A DNA stretch of 64,000 nucleotides. Source: Fimbriimonadales bacterium. Its GTDB lineage: Bacteria > Armatimonadota > Fimbriimonadia > Fimbriimonadales > GBS-DC. The stretch is taken from the NCBI GenBank assembly GCA_026003075.1, contig BPGO01000008.1:62001-126000 (forward strand), written 5' to 3'. Shown here piece by piece: positions 35,206 to 43,969 of the stretch. A model generated the notes under the pieces. It had not been told where the DNA came from, searched no databases, and was given only the letters and a program-made list of their open reading frames with translations. Positions within the stretch are counted from its first letter, which is position 1, and each line of letters starts with the position of its first letter. Both the position numbers and the translations under genes were made by a program.

Positions 35206-36357
35206 CTACCGATTGCGGCGGCGCAGGCGCATTAAACCAACTAAGCCCGCGCTTAGCGCCAGCAGGCTCGTCGGCTCGGGCACCACCTCGTAGATATCGA
35301 GACGGTCACCAAAGGCAGCGGCCCCAGTACCACCTTTAACCACAAAGATGAACATGCGCCCATCGGCTGACTTACCCCAACTGGCGTTCAATAGAGTGTT
35401 GTCAAAGGCAACCTCATCAAAGCCGACTTCGCCTGTGTCCTCCAGACCGTTCAGCTCACCAAACACGCTCCCATCGGGGCGAATAATGAACACTTTGTTC
35501 TGCCCCGACACGCGCTGGTTGTAAAGCACCAGGTCGGAGAAACCACTGTAGAACTCCGTGGAGATGGGAATGTACGCAACAAACGCCTGGGCTAAAGCGC
35601 CCTCGCTCCAGGTGGCGAGGTCTACTGGCGCGCTGAAGGTGGTGTCATTCACACGGGTCGCTTTGGAGACCTTGCCCTGTGTGCGAATGTAGAGATCGCC
35701 GTTGGGCGCAAAGGCGTAATCGCGTGTGGAGGTTTGACCGCCTACAGGACCGGCGTTGCCCGCGTTGGAGCCATCCGTCAGGCTGAAGCGACGCACGATG
35801 GTAGCGCCATAACTACCCACTGCCAGCTTAGCGCCACTACCCGCGCCAGGATCAATATCCAGTGTATCGTAGCGAGAAACTCCAGCATCGCTTAGGGAGA
35901 GATTACCGTCGCCTGACCAGCTGGTATCCAGATTACCACTGAGGTCATAGCGTCGGATGCCCGTATTCGCCGCGTTACCATCGCCCAGCCCCGCACCCCA
36001 GTAGAGGTAGTTATTATGATAAACGAGGCGCGTGTCTCGGGAACCGCCTGCCTGGGTCAGATCCACCCGCCAGTCGTAGGTAGTCCAGTCACCGCTGGAT
36101 GCGCCAAGCATACTGCTAAGACTCCCCAGCCGCACCATCGACACAGTCTGACTACCACTGCCGCTGTTCCACGCACTTACATAGACATTGGCGCCATCAA
36201 ATGCCACATCCCCTACAGCGAGACCGCTGGGGAAGAGGGGAACAAGGTTGAAGCTGCGGCGATGCACGAGCGATACATCTGCGTGCGCAAGTGTGATTGC
36301 GCTCAACAACAACACTGTCGCTAAAGGCTTGTTTCGATTAAAAAGGCCTTTCATCAT
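35206..36357 (-). CDS. PEP-CTERM sorting-domain protein
   Basis: 383 aa. A signal peptide ends near TLAHADV, a ~320-aa beta-propeller-like extracellular part follows (repeats such as NVYVSAWNSGSGSQ, NLDTSWSGDGN, PNGDLYIRTQGK), and the C-terminus VVPEPTSLLALSAGLVGLMR with RLRRRNR is a PEP-CTERM tail: PEP motif, transmembrane helix, basic end. Exosortase would cleave it and sort it to the surface; no exosortase gene is in the window. The ATG at 36357 has GGAGG 7 nt upstream. Confidence 0.85.
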   Translation of the reverse strand: MMKGLFNRNKPLATVLLLSAITLAHADVSLVHRRSFNLVPLFPSGLAVGDVAFDGANVYVSAWNSGSGSQTVSMVRLGSLSSMLGASSGDWTTYDWRVDLTQAGGSRDTRLVYHNNYLYWGAGLGDGNAANTGIRRYDLSGNLDTSWSGDGNLSLSDAGVSRYDTLDIDPGAGSGAKLAVGSYGATIVRRFSLTDGSNAGNAGPVGGQTSTRDYAFAPNGDLYIRTQGKVSKATRVNDTTFSAPVDLATWSEGALAQAFVAYIPISTEFYSGFSDLVLYNQRVSGQNKVFIIRPDGSVFGELNGLEDTGEVGFDEVAFDNTLLNASWGKSADGRMFIFVVKGGTGAAAFGDRLDIYEVVPEPTSLLALSAGLVGLMRLRRRNR

Positions 36358-36548
36358 CACTTATCCTCCTCATTGCTGGAGATGAGTGGACACCAGACTC
36401 CGTGCCCTAACTATTATGACTCAGCGAGCAGTCAAAAACGGACATGACTGACCCGAAAAATTGCGGGAATTGGGCAGAAAAACCACAGAATTATAGAGTT
36501 TATCGTGCGGAGGGGAAGGGGCTGCTTCGGGTGAATCGGCGACGCCGA

Positions 36549-36561
36549 TATCGTTAACCGA
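36549..36561. promoter_or_regulatory. Second copy of the LacI-type operator motif
   Basis: Identical 13 bases TATCGTTAACCGA as at 32784, in the same orientation, in the 426-nt gap upstream of the PEP-CTERM gene. No good -10 is next to it, so it could be a remote or residual site. Confidence 0.4.
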
Positions 36562-36566
36562 CTAAG

Positions 36567-36603
36567 CGCTTCGCCCCCGACTTGATTGTTCGGAGGCGAA
36601 GCG
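36567..36603. terminator. Hairpin downstream of the thiolase gene
   Basis: 14-bp stem with one mismatch (CGCTTCGCC then CCGA, pairing with TCGG then GGCGAAGCG) and a 9-nt loop. It lies in the gap 36358-36783, 181 nt past the thiolase stop. Apart from this, the operator motif and an unconvincing 71-codon ORF, I see nothing in that gap. Confidence 0.5.
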
Positions 36604-36783
36604 TAAGGATCCGTCGTTTTAGCAGGATGCGCTGCTTCACTCTTCACTAAGCGAACGCCAAGTCAGTGGAAACCCGCACGCGACGGCAGAACGCGTCCGG
36701 GCTGCGCTGGCTATTCGCCCGTTAGGCGAGGACTCCGCTCGACCATCGGGATCATCTTCGCCGCGTGCTGGTACGGTTCCGAT

Positions 36784-37959
36784 TTACACAATCTCGTACA
36801 GTCCTGCGGCGCCCATCCCGCCGCCGACGCACATACTCACGATGCCCCACTTGCCGCCGCGCTTACGCAGCGCGTTGAGCAAGGTTGCCGTCATGCGCGA
36901 ACCAGTTGCGCCCAGCGGGTGCCCCAGCGCCACCGCGCCGCCGTTCACATTCAACCGCTCGCGCGGGATCGGCAACTCGCGTAGCACGGAGAGCACCTGC
37001 GCCGCGAACGCTTCGTTAATTTCGAACAGATCGATGTCTTCAATCTGCTTGCCATGCTTTTGCAGAAGCTTCGGAATGGCATACGCCGGTCCGATGCCCA
37101 TCGTTTCTGGGGGAACGCCCGCCAAAGCGTAGCCCACGAAGCGTGCAAGGGGCTGAACGCCCAACTGGTTCACCATCCGCTCGCTCATCAGCACCACCGC
37201 CGCGGCGCCATCGCTGCGCTGGGAAGCGTTGCCCGCGGTCACCGTGCCGTCCACTTTGAACACCGGCTTGAGCTTCGCCAACGCCTCCATGCTGGTGTCG
37301 GCGCGGGGTCCCTCGTCGCGGTCAAAAATGAATCGGTTCTCGTGGACCGCATTGCCCTTCACGATTTTTTCGTGAACCTCCACAGGCACAATCTCGCCGT
37401 CGAATGCGCCGCTGGCTTGCGCTTGGAGCGCTTTCTGGTGGCTCTGCAAGGCGAACTCATCGGCTTCCTCGCGGGTGATGCCGTAGTGCTGCACGAGATT
37501 CTCGGTGGTCATGCCCATGCCTAAATAGGCGTCGGGGTAGTGCTGGGTGAGGTACGGGTTGGGACGGAACACATGCCCCTCCATCGGGACCATCGACATG
37601 CTCTCGGTTCCGCCGGCGATGCCCACATCGATTTGCTCGGTTTGGATCCGCTGGGCGATGATGGCGATGGCTTCCAGTCCCGAGGCGCACATGCGGTTCA
37701 CGGTGGCGGCGGGCACATCGACAGGCAGCCCGGCGCGAAGCACGGCGATACGGGCGACATTCATTCCCTGCTCGGCTTCGGGCACGGCGCAGCCCAGCAC
37801 CACATCCTCGATCTGTTTCGGGTCTAACTGGGGCACACGCTGGAGCGCCCCTTGAATCGCGAACGCCGCGAGGTCGTCGGGACGGGTGTTGCGCAGGCTC
37901 CCGCGCGGCGCTTTGCCAATCGCTGTCCGCACTGCGGCGACTACATACGCTGCTTGCAT
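36784..37959 (-). CDS. Acetyl-CoA C-acetyltransferase (thiolase)
   Basis: 391 aa. The acyl-binding cysteine is in VNRMCASGLEAI (~88), the His in NEAFAAQ-GGAVALGHPLGATGSRM (~347) and the second Cys in SMCVGGGMGAAGLYE (~377). It condenses two acetyl-CoA or cleaves 3-ketoacyl-CoA; direction (atoB versus fadA) is unknown and no partner genes are next to it. The ATG is 8 nt from a TACACT -10 box. Confidence 0.93.
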   Translation of the reverse strand: MQAAYVVAAVRTAIGKAPRGSLRNTRPDDLAAFAIQGALQRVPQLDPKQIEDVVLGCAVPEAEQGMNVARIAVLRAGLPVDVPAATVNRMCASGLEAIAIIAQRIQTEQIDVGIAGGTESMSMVPMEGHVFRPNPYLTQHYPDAYLGMGMTTENLVQHYGITREEADEFALQSHQKALQAQASGAFDGEIVPVEVHEKIVKGNAVHENRFIFDRDEGPRADTSMEALAKLKPVFKVDGTVTAGNASQRSDGAAAVVLMSERMVNQLGVQPLARFVGYALAGVPPETMGIGPAYAIPKLLQKHGKQIEDIDLFEINEAFAAQVLSVLRELPIPRERLNVNGGAVALGHPLGATGSRMTATLLNALRKRGGKWGIVSMCVGGGMGAAGLYEIV

Positions 37960-37967
37960 AGTGGCAT

Positions 37968-37973
37968 AGTGTA
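37968..37973 (-). promoter_or_regulatory. -10 box for the thiolase gene, leaderless
   Basis: GGG-TACACT on the minus strand, with 8 nt to the ATG at 37959. Confidence 0.45.
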
Positions 37974-38008
37974 CCCGCTCGGATAGACAACCTGTATCGG
38001 TCGGCGCG

Positions 38009-38800
38009 TCAGCGGTACTCTTCTATCAGGTTTCGTGCGCGTTCGTCGTACAGCGGTTGGTCGCGCTCATAGGGCGTCCACCGCTGGCGCGGCACACAGG
38101 TCGCTCCCACCTTCAGCCATTTTGCGGAGCCGTCGCAGAACACCCAGTTCACTCCGCGCTGGTGGCTTTGGAGCAATCCCTTCCCTGATACCGCCCCCGA
38201 ACGCAGTACCAGCTCCTGCGTTAGCGTCCAGCCTCCCAAATCGGGATAGTTCACTCGTGTCTCCGTCAACAGAATCAGCCAACTCGGTTCTGGAATCTCT
38301 GCCAGGTACCGCGCCCGCTGATAACGCTCCCCCAGCACGCGGATGGGGATCCCCTCGTGGAAGAACGAACCGTTATACGCATACGAGATGGGCAGCTTAA
38401 GTTGCCATGCCCAGTTGCTCTCGTCGCCGCCCTCGCCCCCAAAGTTCTCGATAAACTCGTCGCTCCAGAGATAACTGTTGGAGGGACACTCCAAGACCTG
38501 AACGCTCTTGAGATAGGGTAACAGGGCGCGCTTCCAGTTGTAGCTGCTGCCTTGCAACGCGCCCCATTCGTGGCTCAGCGGATGCTGGGCGTCGGGAAAG
38601 CGGTTCATCGGGAAGGTGTCGTCGTAGTCGCTCAGATACATCTGGATTGCCAGCCCGATTTGGCGCAAGTTCGACAGGCAACGCGTTTTGCGTCCTGACT
38701 CGCGGGCGTTGCTGAACACCGGAAACACCAGCGCGGCAATTATCGCGAGAATCGCGATGACCACCAGCAGCTCAATCAGCGTGAAGGCGCGCAGGCGCAT
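38009..38800 (-). CDS. Prepilin-type DUF1559 protein
   Basis: 263 aa. The prepilin motif is [20 protein letters not shown] followed by [40 protein letters not shown]. The C-terminal module holds [19 protein letters not shown] (the H-X-DG signature). It overlaps the ligase-like gene by 29 nt, so they are co-expressed; a pilin tied to a polysaccharide ligase suggests a surface role. Confidence 0.88.
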   Translation of the reverse strand: MRLRAFTLIELLVVIAILAIIAALVFPVFSNARESGRKTRCLSNLRQIGLAIQMYLSDYDDTFPMNRFPDAQHPLSHEWGALQGSSYNWKRALLPYLKSVQVLECPSNSYLWSDEFIENFGGEGGDESNWAWQLKLPISYAYNGSFFHEGIPIRVLGERYQRARYLAEIPEPSWLILLTETRVNYPDLGGWTLTQELVLRSGAVSGKGLLQSHQRGVNWVFCDGSAKWLKVGATCVPRQRWTPYERDQPLYDERARNLIEEYR

Positions 38801-39896
38801 CGGGTTTCACCTCCATCGCACTGACCATCCCCCAAAAGCCACTCCATAATGCCGTCGCCAACGAGTCCCCCCAGGGGTTCATAAAAATCACACAGATTGC
38901 ACTGGCAATCACCCCCAATCCCCACACCCCTGCCATCTGCCCTTGTAAGATGAACGCCCACGCACGCTTCAACAAAATACCCACAAGCCAAAGTTGCAAC
39001 ACGAAGGGAAGTACACCGTACTGAACGCCAATATCCAGATAGAAGTTGACCATAGACCCTACCGCCATGGATTGCTCCATCGTATCTGCCGACTCTTCCG
39101 ACACCCCGAACGGATAGCGAATCAGATGATGGGGAAACTGGGGCCACAGCTCCAAGCGGTTCTGCACGGAGGGGTCGTCTTGAGCCGCATACACCCCACG
39201 CTGCCACCCCAGGGGCAACCCTATCGCGCTGAACAGAAAGATCACCAGCGTGACCAAGAGCGGTATCCAGAGGGCTTTGTGAGCGCGAGCGAACAACAGT
39301 CCGACTAACAGCGCAACCCCCAGCCCCACCCACGCGCTGCGCGAGAAGGTCAGGTAAACCACCCCGGTACTCAATCCAGTGAGGAATAGCCCCCCAATCC
39401 GCCGCCAACCCGACTGCAGGCTCCACGCAAGCCCCCACGCCCAGCCCAGCAACCCCACCAAGCCCGCCTCTAAAGGGGTGGTCAGAATACCGTGCGGGCG
39501 ATAGTACCCTCGAAACGAGTAGACGAGGGGATAGTCGATAAAGCGAACGCCAGCTGCATGCAAAAGCGTAGCAACAAGCGCACTTGCCAACGCCGTACCA
39601 CCGATCACTGCTTGGAATCGCCTCAGACTTCCTGCCAAAGCCATCGAGAGGTTCGTCATCAGAAAAGCTGCGACCCATGTCCACTGGTACAAGGCGTTAT
39701 AGACTGCCCACAACGAGGTTCTCAAGACAAACTCGGGATTCCACATCCCCCAGACCGCGATGGTTGCCGTCGTCCCGACAAGGAGCGTTAACCCCCACGC
39801 GAGCAGACGCGACTCGCGCGGGGTAGGCTCCAATAATCCCCACGCTCGCAGGAGGGCAACCCCTAACGCCCCCGCCATCAGGAATGACTCAATCAT
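38772..39896 (-). CDS. O-antigen ligase/polymerase-like membrane protein
   Basis: 374 aa with ~10-11 transmembrane helices and one larger periplasmic loop ([35 protein letters not shown]), as in Wzy/WaaL proteins, including an Arg-rich GHGxG-like region replaced here by HHLIRYPFG. It probably joins or polymerises surface glycans. The ATG at 39896 overlaps the stop of the upstream small gene (ATGA); a TTG 33 nt upstream in frame is less likely. Confidence 0.75.
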   Translation of the reverse strand: MIESFLMAGALGVALLRAWGLLEPTPRESRLLAWGLTLLVGTTATIAVWGMWNPEFVLRTSLWAVYNALYQWTWVAAFLMTNLSMALAGSLRRFQAVIGGTALASALVATLLHAAGVRFIDYPLVYSFRGYYRPHGILTTPLEAGLVGLLGWAWGLAWSLQSGWRRIGGLFLTGLSTGVVYLTFSRSAWVGLGVALLVGLLFARAHKALWIPLLVTLVIFLFSAIGLPLGWQRGVYAAQDDPSVQNRLELWPQFPHHLIRYPFGVSEESADTMEQSMAVGSMVNFYLDIGVQYGVLPFVLQLWLVGILLKRAWAFILQGQMAGVWGLGVIASAICVIFMNPWGDSLATALWSGFWGMVSAMEVKPDAPARLHAD

Positions 39897-40154
39897 TTTT
39901 TCGTGTTTTCCAAAACCACCAAAGACCAATTACGATTATCAATAGGTGCATCGAGTGAGGACGCCATCTCATTAAGGAATTCCTCGGAATATTCTTCAGA
40001 AATTCTGACATCCCATACAATCTTTTTGTTTTTTTAGCAAATTATCCCGACGCTGTAGCGCTTGGTAGACCTGTGGAGGTACCGTGGATTGCGCCCATGA
40101 TACCTCCACCAGAAACAGCGCTGCGACTAAACTCAAAGGATAGAGCTTTGTCAT
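39893..40154 (-). pseudogene. Short secreted protein, frame broken at an A7 run; truncated copy of the 40443 family
   Basis: The signal peptide MTKLYPLSLVAALFLVEVSW is followed by VYQALQRRDNLLKK, then the frame shifts at seven A's (40029-40035). The next frame continues IVWDVRISEEYSEEF and NEMASSLDAP to a stop overlapping the ligase ATG. Repaired length is ~86 aa. The region resembles the start of the 40443 protein (LQTIAQALQKRDAFF...LIWDAQIE), so it is a shortened paralogue. The in-frame overlap with the next gene suggests the joined form was or is functional. Confidence 0.6.
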
Positions 40155-40177
40155 TTAACACCCCTTAAGATGAAGTT

Positions 40178-40375
40178 TCACCTGTCCATCAATAGAAGGC
40201 ATGCTGGTATCACATCTGCATCCAGCACCACCTGCTCCCTCACTCGGGAGGCAAGGAACATAAGGAAACCAAGCCCTATCAGCCGCACAACCCCTATCGC
40301 TATGAGCAGTAGGGGCTGAGTGCGCTTCCCGAATAGTTGCCGCACCCTGCGCTCCGTCGCTTGTCCGATTGCCAT
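40178..40375 (-). CDS. Truncated copy of the DUF1573 membrane protein (internal deletion)
   Basis: 65 aa. The N-terminus with QLFGKRTQPLLLIAIGVVRL and IGLGF matches the 42227 protein (QPFWKHALPLLLIAIGTVWLIGLGF), and REQVVLDADV matches its last strand (QEQVVIRLEVVN), but the DUF1573 domain between is gone. The upstream DNA also matches the end of a sigma-factor gene (Pro-Glu-x-x-Leu-Gly-Ser-Val-Leu-Ile-Asp-Gly-Gly-Gly). It is a remnant of a duplicated module, though the ORF is intact and has GGAGG 7 nt upstream. Confidence 0.55.
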   Translation of the reverse strand: MAIGQATERRVRQLFGKRTQPLLLIAIGVVRLIGLGFLMFLASRVREQVVLDADVIPACLLLMDR

Positions 40376-40442
40376 TCAGCCACCTCCATCTATTAAAACG
40401 CTTCCCAGCCCCGCTTCGGGATACAGCAGCACCAGAACCAGA

Positions 40443-41723
40443 TTACGACCGACGAGTACGCCACCACCAATAGACGCCGACTGCAATCAGCAGCAGGGGG
40501 ACGCCCCACTGCACCAACCGAAGTATCCCCTGAACCATCGGATGCGGACGCCGCCCTTGAGCTTGGGCTTGCTGGCGTGCCATCTGCTCAAGACGATCCT
40601 GAGAGGGAAGATGCCCATCCCACCGATAGGATACAACGCGCTCTTCAGGCACTACCCCCACATCCCCATAAGCAATATCGGTTCCGCCAAGACGAAAGTC
40701 CAGAACATCCGTACCAGAAGGAAAATGCATCGCGACCTCTTGCCTCCCCCACTTTATTTGCCTCAAGCTGATAATCCTCGTTTCCTTATGCGATAACCTT
40801 ACACCGGCACGCAACTGCTTGCCAATTAGCCGAACCCGCTCCCAACGCTGAGGCATCCAGAACCGTTCTGTTTTTCTCCACTCTAAAACCCTTATTTTTA
40901 TCGCAGGAAAGGATTGGTAAACCACCTTGTTACCAGCAGTTATTCTCGCAGGAGAATACTCCTCCAACCAACTCGGTGCATAACCGTGTTGTTTGGATAA
41001 GCCAACCCGAAAGCGTTGCGGATTTGCATAGACAGCGCCGCCGTTCAGCTCCGCTTCCAGAATGACCTCCGAATCGGTTGCTTTGACAATGCGCCAAGCG
41101 TTCCTCCTGCTAAGCCCTGCCACATGCAGCACAGAGAAGTTCGCCAGAAACACCCAATCACTGGGGTAGAAAAAATAAGTTTCGCTGGTACTATTCAAAG
41201 GGGCAGGAGAGGAATGGCTGAAAATCCATAGTTGAGGCTTGCCATCAGGACTCCCAGCGTGGATGCCCGTTCCATAAATCATGCCGTATCCCTGCTCGTC
41301 GTTGTAAAGAAGGTATATGGGGATTTTTTCGATGGAGCCGTTTTCACACGCTCCTCCTTTCTCGGACTTTAGCGAGGTAATCGCTCCACTTCGCATAACC
41401 GTGATGGTGGTTTGATAGCGACATCGGTGGGTTTGCCGAGCCTTTCGTAAGAACTCCTCCTTTGCCTCGGAGGTAATTTTTGCATCGGGACGCTGCTGAT
41501 CCCACTGTTCTAATCCTTTCAAAAAGGCTTCGGGATCTTCCAGGGGGTAGGCAATCACCTCAATCTGGGCGTCCCAGATGAGGGAGCCGTGGGCAAAGAA
41601 GGCGTCTCGTTTTTGGAGGGCTTGGGCTATAGTCTGGAGCAGTAAGCTCTCTTCAGATAGCCCAAGCCCACCTGTGAAGAGTATCCAAGCCAAAACGCCG
41701 ATGCACCTCGTCAACGGTCGCAT
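40443..41723 (-). CDS. Large secreted, tail-anchored protein of the island family
   Basis: 426 aa. A signal peptide (~1-22, GGLGLSEE) is followed by a soluble ~370-aa part, and a C-terminal transmembrane helix (VPLLLIAVGVYWWW) with a basic end. No family recognised; size and strand pattern loosely recall outer-membrane lipoprotein carrier folds. Paralogues: the 43469 gene (shared motif LSKQHGYAPSWLEEY versus LSRRHGDAPEVIEIEY) and the broken 39893 gene. The ATG at 41723 has AAGG 7 nt upstream; the gene follows the Cys-rich gene by 11 nt. Confidence 0.7.
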   Translation of the reverse strand: MRPLTRCIGVLAWILFTGGLGLSEESLLLQTIAQALQKRDAFFAHGSLIWDAQIEVIAYPLEDPEAFLKGLEQWDQQRPDAKITSEAKEEFLRKARQTHRCRYQTTITVMRSGAITSLKSEKGGACENGSIEKIPIYLLYNDEQGYGMIYGTGIHAGSPDGKPQLWIFSHSSPAPLNSTSETYFFYPSDWVFLANFSVLHVAGLSRRNAWRIVKATDSEVILEAELNGGAVYANPQRFRVGLSKQHGYAPSWLEEYSPARITAGNKVVYQSFPAIKIRVLEWRKTERFWMPQRWERVRLIGKQLRAGVRLSHKETRIISLRQIKWGRQEVAMHFPSGTDVLDFRLGGTDIAYGDVGVVPEERVVSYRWDGHLPSQDRLEQMARQQAQAQGRRPHPMVQGILRLVQWGVPLLLIAVGVYWWWRTRRS

Positions 41724-41734
41724 ACCCAAACCTT

Positions 41735-42175
41735 CTAATCACAAGTTAGGAATTCCACGATTATCGTTCTTAGCTGCCAATTGTTTTCACACCCACAGCC
41801 AGTATAAGTTTCAAAACAGTCTGCCGCTACAACCTGCATTTGTTGCACTACGACCCTTGCCGAGCAAGTACTATTGGGACTCTCGTCGCAATATTTTCCT
41901 GCTTGGGTGACCTCCACGCAATAATTCTTACAGATTGGATCGTTGCCGAGTGCCTCCCGCAGGCACATGTTAACCCGTGCTGGAGGACGGTTTACCTTTC
42001 TGCAATATTTGCGAGGTATCCTTTTCGGGGGCATAGGCGCAACAGGTGCTGGCTTAAACAATGCTAAACCGATGTCACCAAGCGCAGGGGCATTCTGGCT
42101 GTACACCGAGCCTCCTAACAAAACGAATGTACCCACCATCACTATCGTACCGTAAACCGTAAGCCTCTTCAGCAT
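41735..42175 (-). CDS. Small Cys-rich secreted protein (type A)
   Basis: 146 aa. The N-terminus (MLKRLTVYGTIVMVGTFVLL) is a signal peptide ending VYSQN, nearly identical to the start of the 46006 protein. The mature part has about ten Cys, including CKNYC, and CETYTGCGCENN-like pairs (FETYTGCGCENN). It resembles in plan, not in sequence, secreted small peptides that travel with DUF1573 and thioredoxin genes in Bacteroidota. It follows the DUF1573 gene in the same direction. GGAGG is 10 nt upstream. Confidence 0.7.
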   Translation of the reverse strand: MLKRLTVYGTIVMVGTFVLLGGSVYSQNAPALGDIGLALFKPAPVAPMPPKRIPRKYCRKVNRPPARVNMCLREALGNDPICKNYCVEVTQAGKYCDESPNSTCSARVVVQQMQVVAADCFETYTGCGCENNWQLRTIIVEFLTCD

Positions 42176-42248
42176 CTTCTGTCGACCTCCATTCTATTAA
42201 ACGCTCCCGATGCCTCTTTGGGGACATCAATTCACCACTTCCAGCCGA
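42091..42248. repeat. Island repeat A, copy 1 (signal-peptide/leader module)
   Basis: About 158 bp covering the end of the DUF1573 gene, the leader and the signal peptide of the 41735 gene. It matches 46248-46404 in the same orientation at roughly 85% by eye. Confidence 0.7.
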
Positions 42249-42670
42249 ATCACCACCTGCTCCTGCCAGCGCATATCACCCAAAGAGGCAGTCAAGCCCA
42301 CTACACTCTCCCGATAACCAATCGGCAACCCCCAAGTGCTCACCTGCACCTCCACGGGAAAGCCGTTCAACGGGGGCACCTCTCGATAGGGCAACTCCGC
42401 GACCGTGCACCCACATGCAGCTGCTGCCTCTAACTGCACTGAGCGCAGCGAGGGGTTGAACACCCACACTCGATGCGAAATCACCTGGTTCCGTTTCACC
42501 TTGCCCAAATCCACCTCGGCGCCTATCAGCCACAATCGCTCGCCAGACACTTGCGAGCGAAAGCCAAGCCCTATCAGCCATACGGTTCCTATCGCTATCA
42601 GCAGCAAAGGCAATGCGTGTTTCCAAAACGGCTGCCGCGTATCGCGCCCCATCACTTGCTCGCTTACCAT
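42227..42670 (-). CDS. DUF1573-domain membrane-anchored protein
   Basis: 147 aa. One transmembrane helix (~18-38: LPLLLIAIGTVWLIGLGF) is followed by a single DUF1573 domain (GAEVDLGKVKRNQVISHRVWVFNPS ... AACGCTVAELPYREVPPLNGFPVEVQV), with the Cys-Gly-Cys-Thr signature ~85-90. DUF1573 domains are ASH/MSP-like Ig folds outside the cytoplasmic membrane, often with thioredoxin-like partners. The ATG directly follows the sigma-factor stop (TGAATG), so it is translationally coupled. Confidence 0.78.
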   Translation of the reverse strand: MVSEQVMGRDTRQPFWKHALPLLLIAIGTVWLIGLGFRSQVSGERLWLIGAEVDLGKVKRNQVISHRVWVFNPSLRSVQLEAAAACGCTVAELPYREVPPLNGFPVEVQVSTWGLPIGYRESVVGLTASLGDMRWQEQVVIRLEVVN

Positions 42671-43351
42671 TCAACCACCTCCATCTATTAAAACGCTCCC
42701 CAGCTCCACTTCGGGACAGAACAGCGCGTGAATTACCCCCCCCCCGCCACTTTGCGCCCACTTTTGCATCTTTTTGATCGCGCGCTGGCAGATTTTCTTG
42801 GCGCGTTCGGTCGGGATACCCAGTTCCTTACCGATGGCGCTAAAGGGCTGTTCTTCCAGATAGCGTCGTTCTACAATCGCACATTCCAGCGGTTTGAGCT
42901 GCGCCAGCGCCTGCTCCAGCAATAGCCGATCCTCCACCTGCTGATAGCCCCTCTCGGCGACCGCGCAGCGCCCACAGTCGTCCAGTGAAAGGAGGGGGAG
43001 CTGCCGATTGCAGCGACGCGCGTGATCGCACAGCACGCTCTGACAAGTGCGGTGCAGGTAGGCAACTGTAAGGGCTTGCTGACGCTGCTGACACAGAAGG
43101 AGGCGGCGACACACCTCTTGGGCTAAGTCTTCCGCACGATTCGTCCCTACTCCATGCGCTAAGAACCAGCGCAGCGCACCATCGCGCCATTCCGATTCGT
43201 CTCTCAAAACCTTGACCTCAGCGTCCACCGGTACTTCCCCCAACTGATTAGGTAGATTCAAAGGCGGTAAGAGGATTCCTGCTAAACTGGGAGCAGAAAG
43301 TGCTACCGTGCTTGGGAAGGTGTTCGGATTCGCACCTCGTAGAATTTGCAT
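42671..43351 (-). CDS. ECF-like sigma factor (island sigma 1)
   Basis: 226 aa as called; the first ~55 residues look non-conserved and the true start may be internal. Region 2 is RWFLAHGVGTNRAEDLAQEVCRRLLL with LHRTCQSVLCDHARR. Region 4 is LKPLECAIVERRYLEEQPFSAIGKELGIPTERAKKICQRAIKKMQ. Its stop abuts the DUF1573 ATG. No anti-sigma is evident, so activity may be set by transcription or the C-terminal extension. It probably directs the island's own genes (inference). Confidence 0.75.
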   Translation of the reverse strand: MQILRGANPNTFPSTVALSAPSLAGILLPPLNLPNQLGEVPVDAEVKVLRDESEWRDGALRWFLAHGVGTNRAEDLAQEVCRRLLLCQQRQQALTVAYLHRTCQSVLCDHARRCNRQLPLLSLDDCGRCAVAERGYQQVEDRLLLEQALAQLKPLECAIVERRYLEEQPFSAIGKELGIPTERAKKICQRAIKKMQKWAQSGGGGVIHALFCPEVELGSVLIDGGG

Positions 43352-43468
43352 CAGCGTTTACGCATCGCCCGCAGAGCGCTGTCTTATCACCCCTTCAACG
43401 GCTTCTCTTGGGTCGGTGGCTCTGCTAACGCGCGTGCCCGAAATCCAGAGGCATGGATGAAAGTGTCC

Positions 43469-43951
43469 CTATTCGGGATCTGCTATGAAGTGATCGTTCC
43501 ACATCTGTGTTGTAGTACCCTGTACCTCTAAGTTGCCTCCCACATCCCGACCGATTGTCCATACCCGAATCGGCGTGTTGTTGGGGATCTCCAAATGTAA
43601 GCGGTCAGGGGAAGTACGAACCACCCTCTGCAAAACATGCCTCGTAAGTGTGGATTGATAGCTGCCTTGGAAAAGTTCTTCCACTTCAGCAGCAAACCAC
43701 TCCCCGAAGTAGAGAGCAAAGCGTCGCGTGCGCAACACATGTTTCCTGCCGTCGGCATACTCGATCTCTATGACTTCTGGAGCATCTCCGTGCCGGCGAG
43801 ATAGCCGTACAATCGCTTGTTTTACTTGGCGTACCGTCCCTTCACGCAGCCGAAAAACCCACTCTTCAGGGGAAACCGCTACAATCTCCCAGTCTTTTAG
43901 TGTAACGCCGAAGAGGCGTAGCGGTGAGAAACCCATGTAAAATATCAGCAC
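43469..43951 (-). CDS. N-terminally shortened paralogue of the 40443 protein
   Basis: 160 aa from a GTG at 43951 (or ATG at 43936, MGFSPLRLFGV). It aligns with the C-terminal half of the 40443 protein around LSRRHGDAPEVIEIEY and LQRVVRTSPDRLHLEIPN, but lacks its signal peptide, N-terminal half and membrane tail. It may be a remnant or the last part of the decayed gene 18 nt upstream. The 117-nt stretch downstream, to 43352, shows no gene. Confidence 0.5.
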   Translation of the reverse strand: MLIFYMGFSPLRLFGVTLKDWEIVAVSPEEWVFRLREGTVRQVKQAIVRLSRRHGDAPEVIEIEYADGRKHVLRTRRFALYFGEWFAAEVEELFQGSYQSTLTRHVLQRVVRTSPDRLHLEIPNNTPIRVWTIGRDVGGNLEVQGTTTQMWNDHFIADPE

Positions 43952-43969
43952 ACTGCTATCCAGTGGTGG

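Noticed and set aside
36432-36647. 71-codon minus-strand ORF upstream of the PEP-CTERM gene
   Set aside because: It spans the operator-like motif and the hairpin, has no Shine-Dalgarno sequence or domain and low-complexity composition, and looks like a chance ORF.
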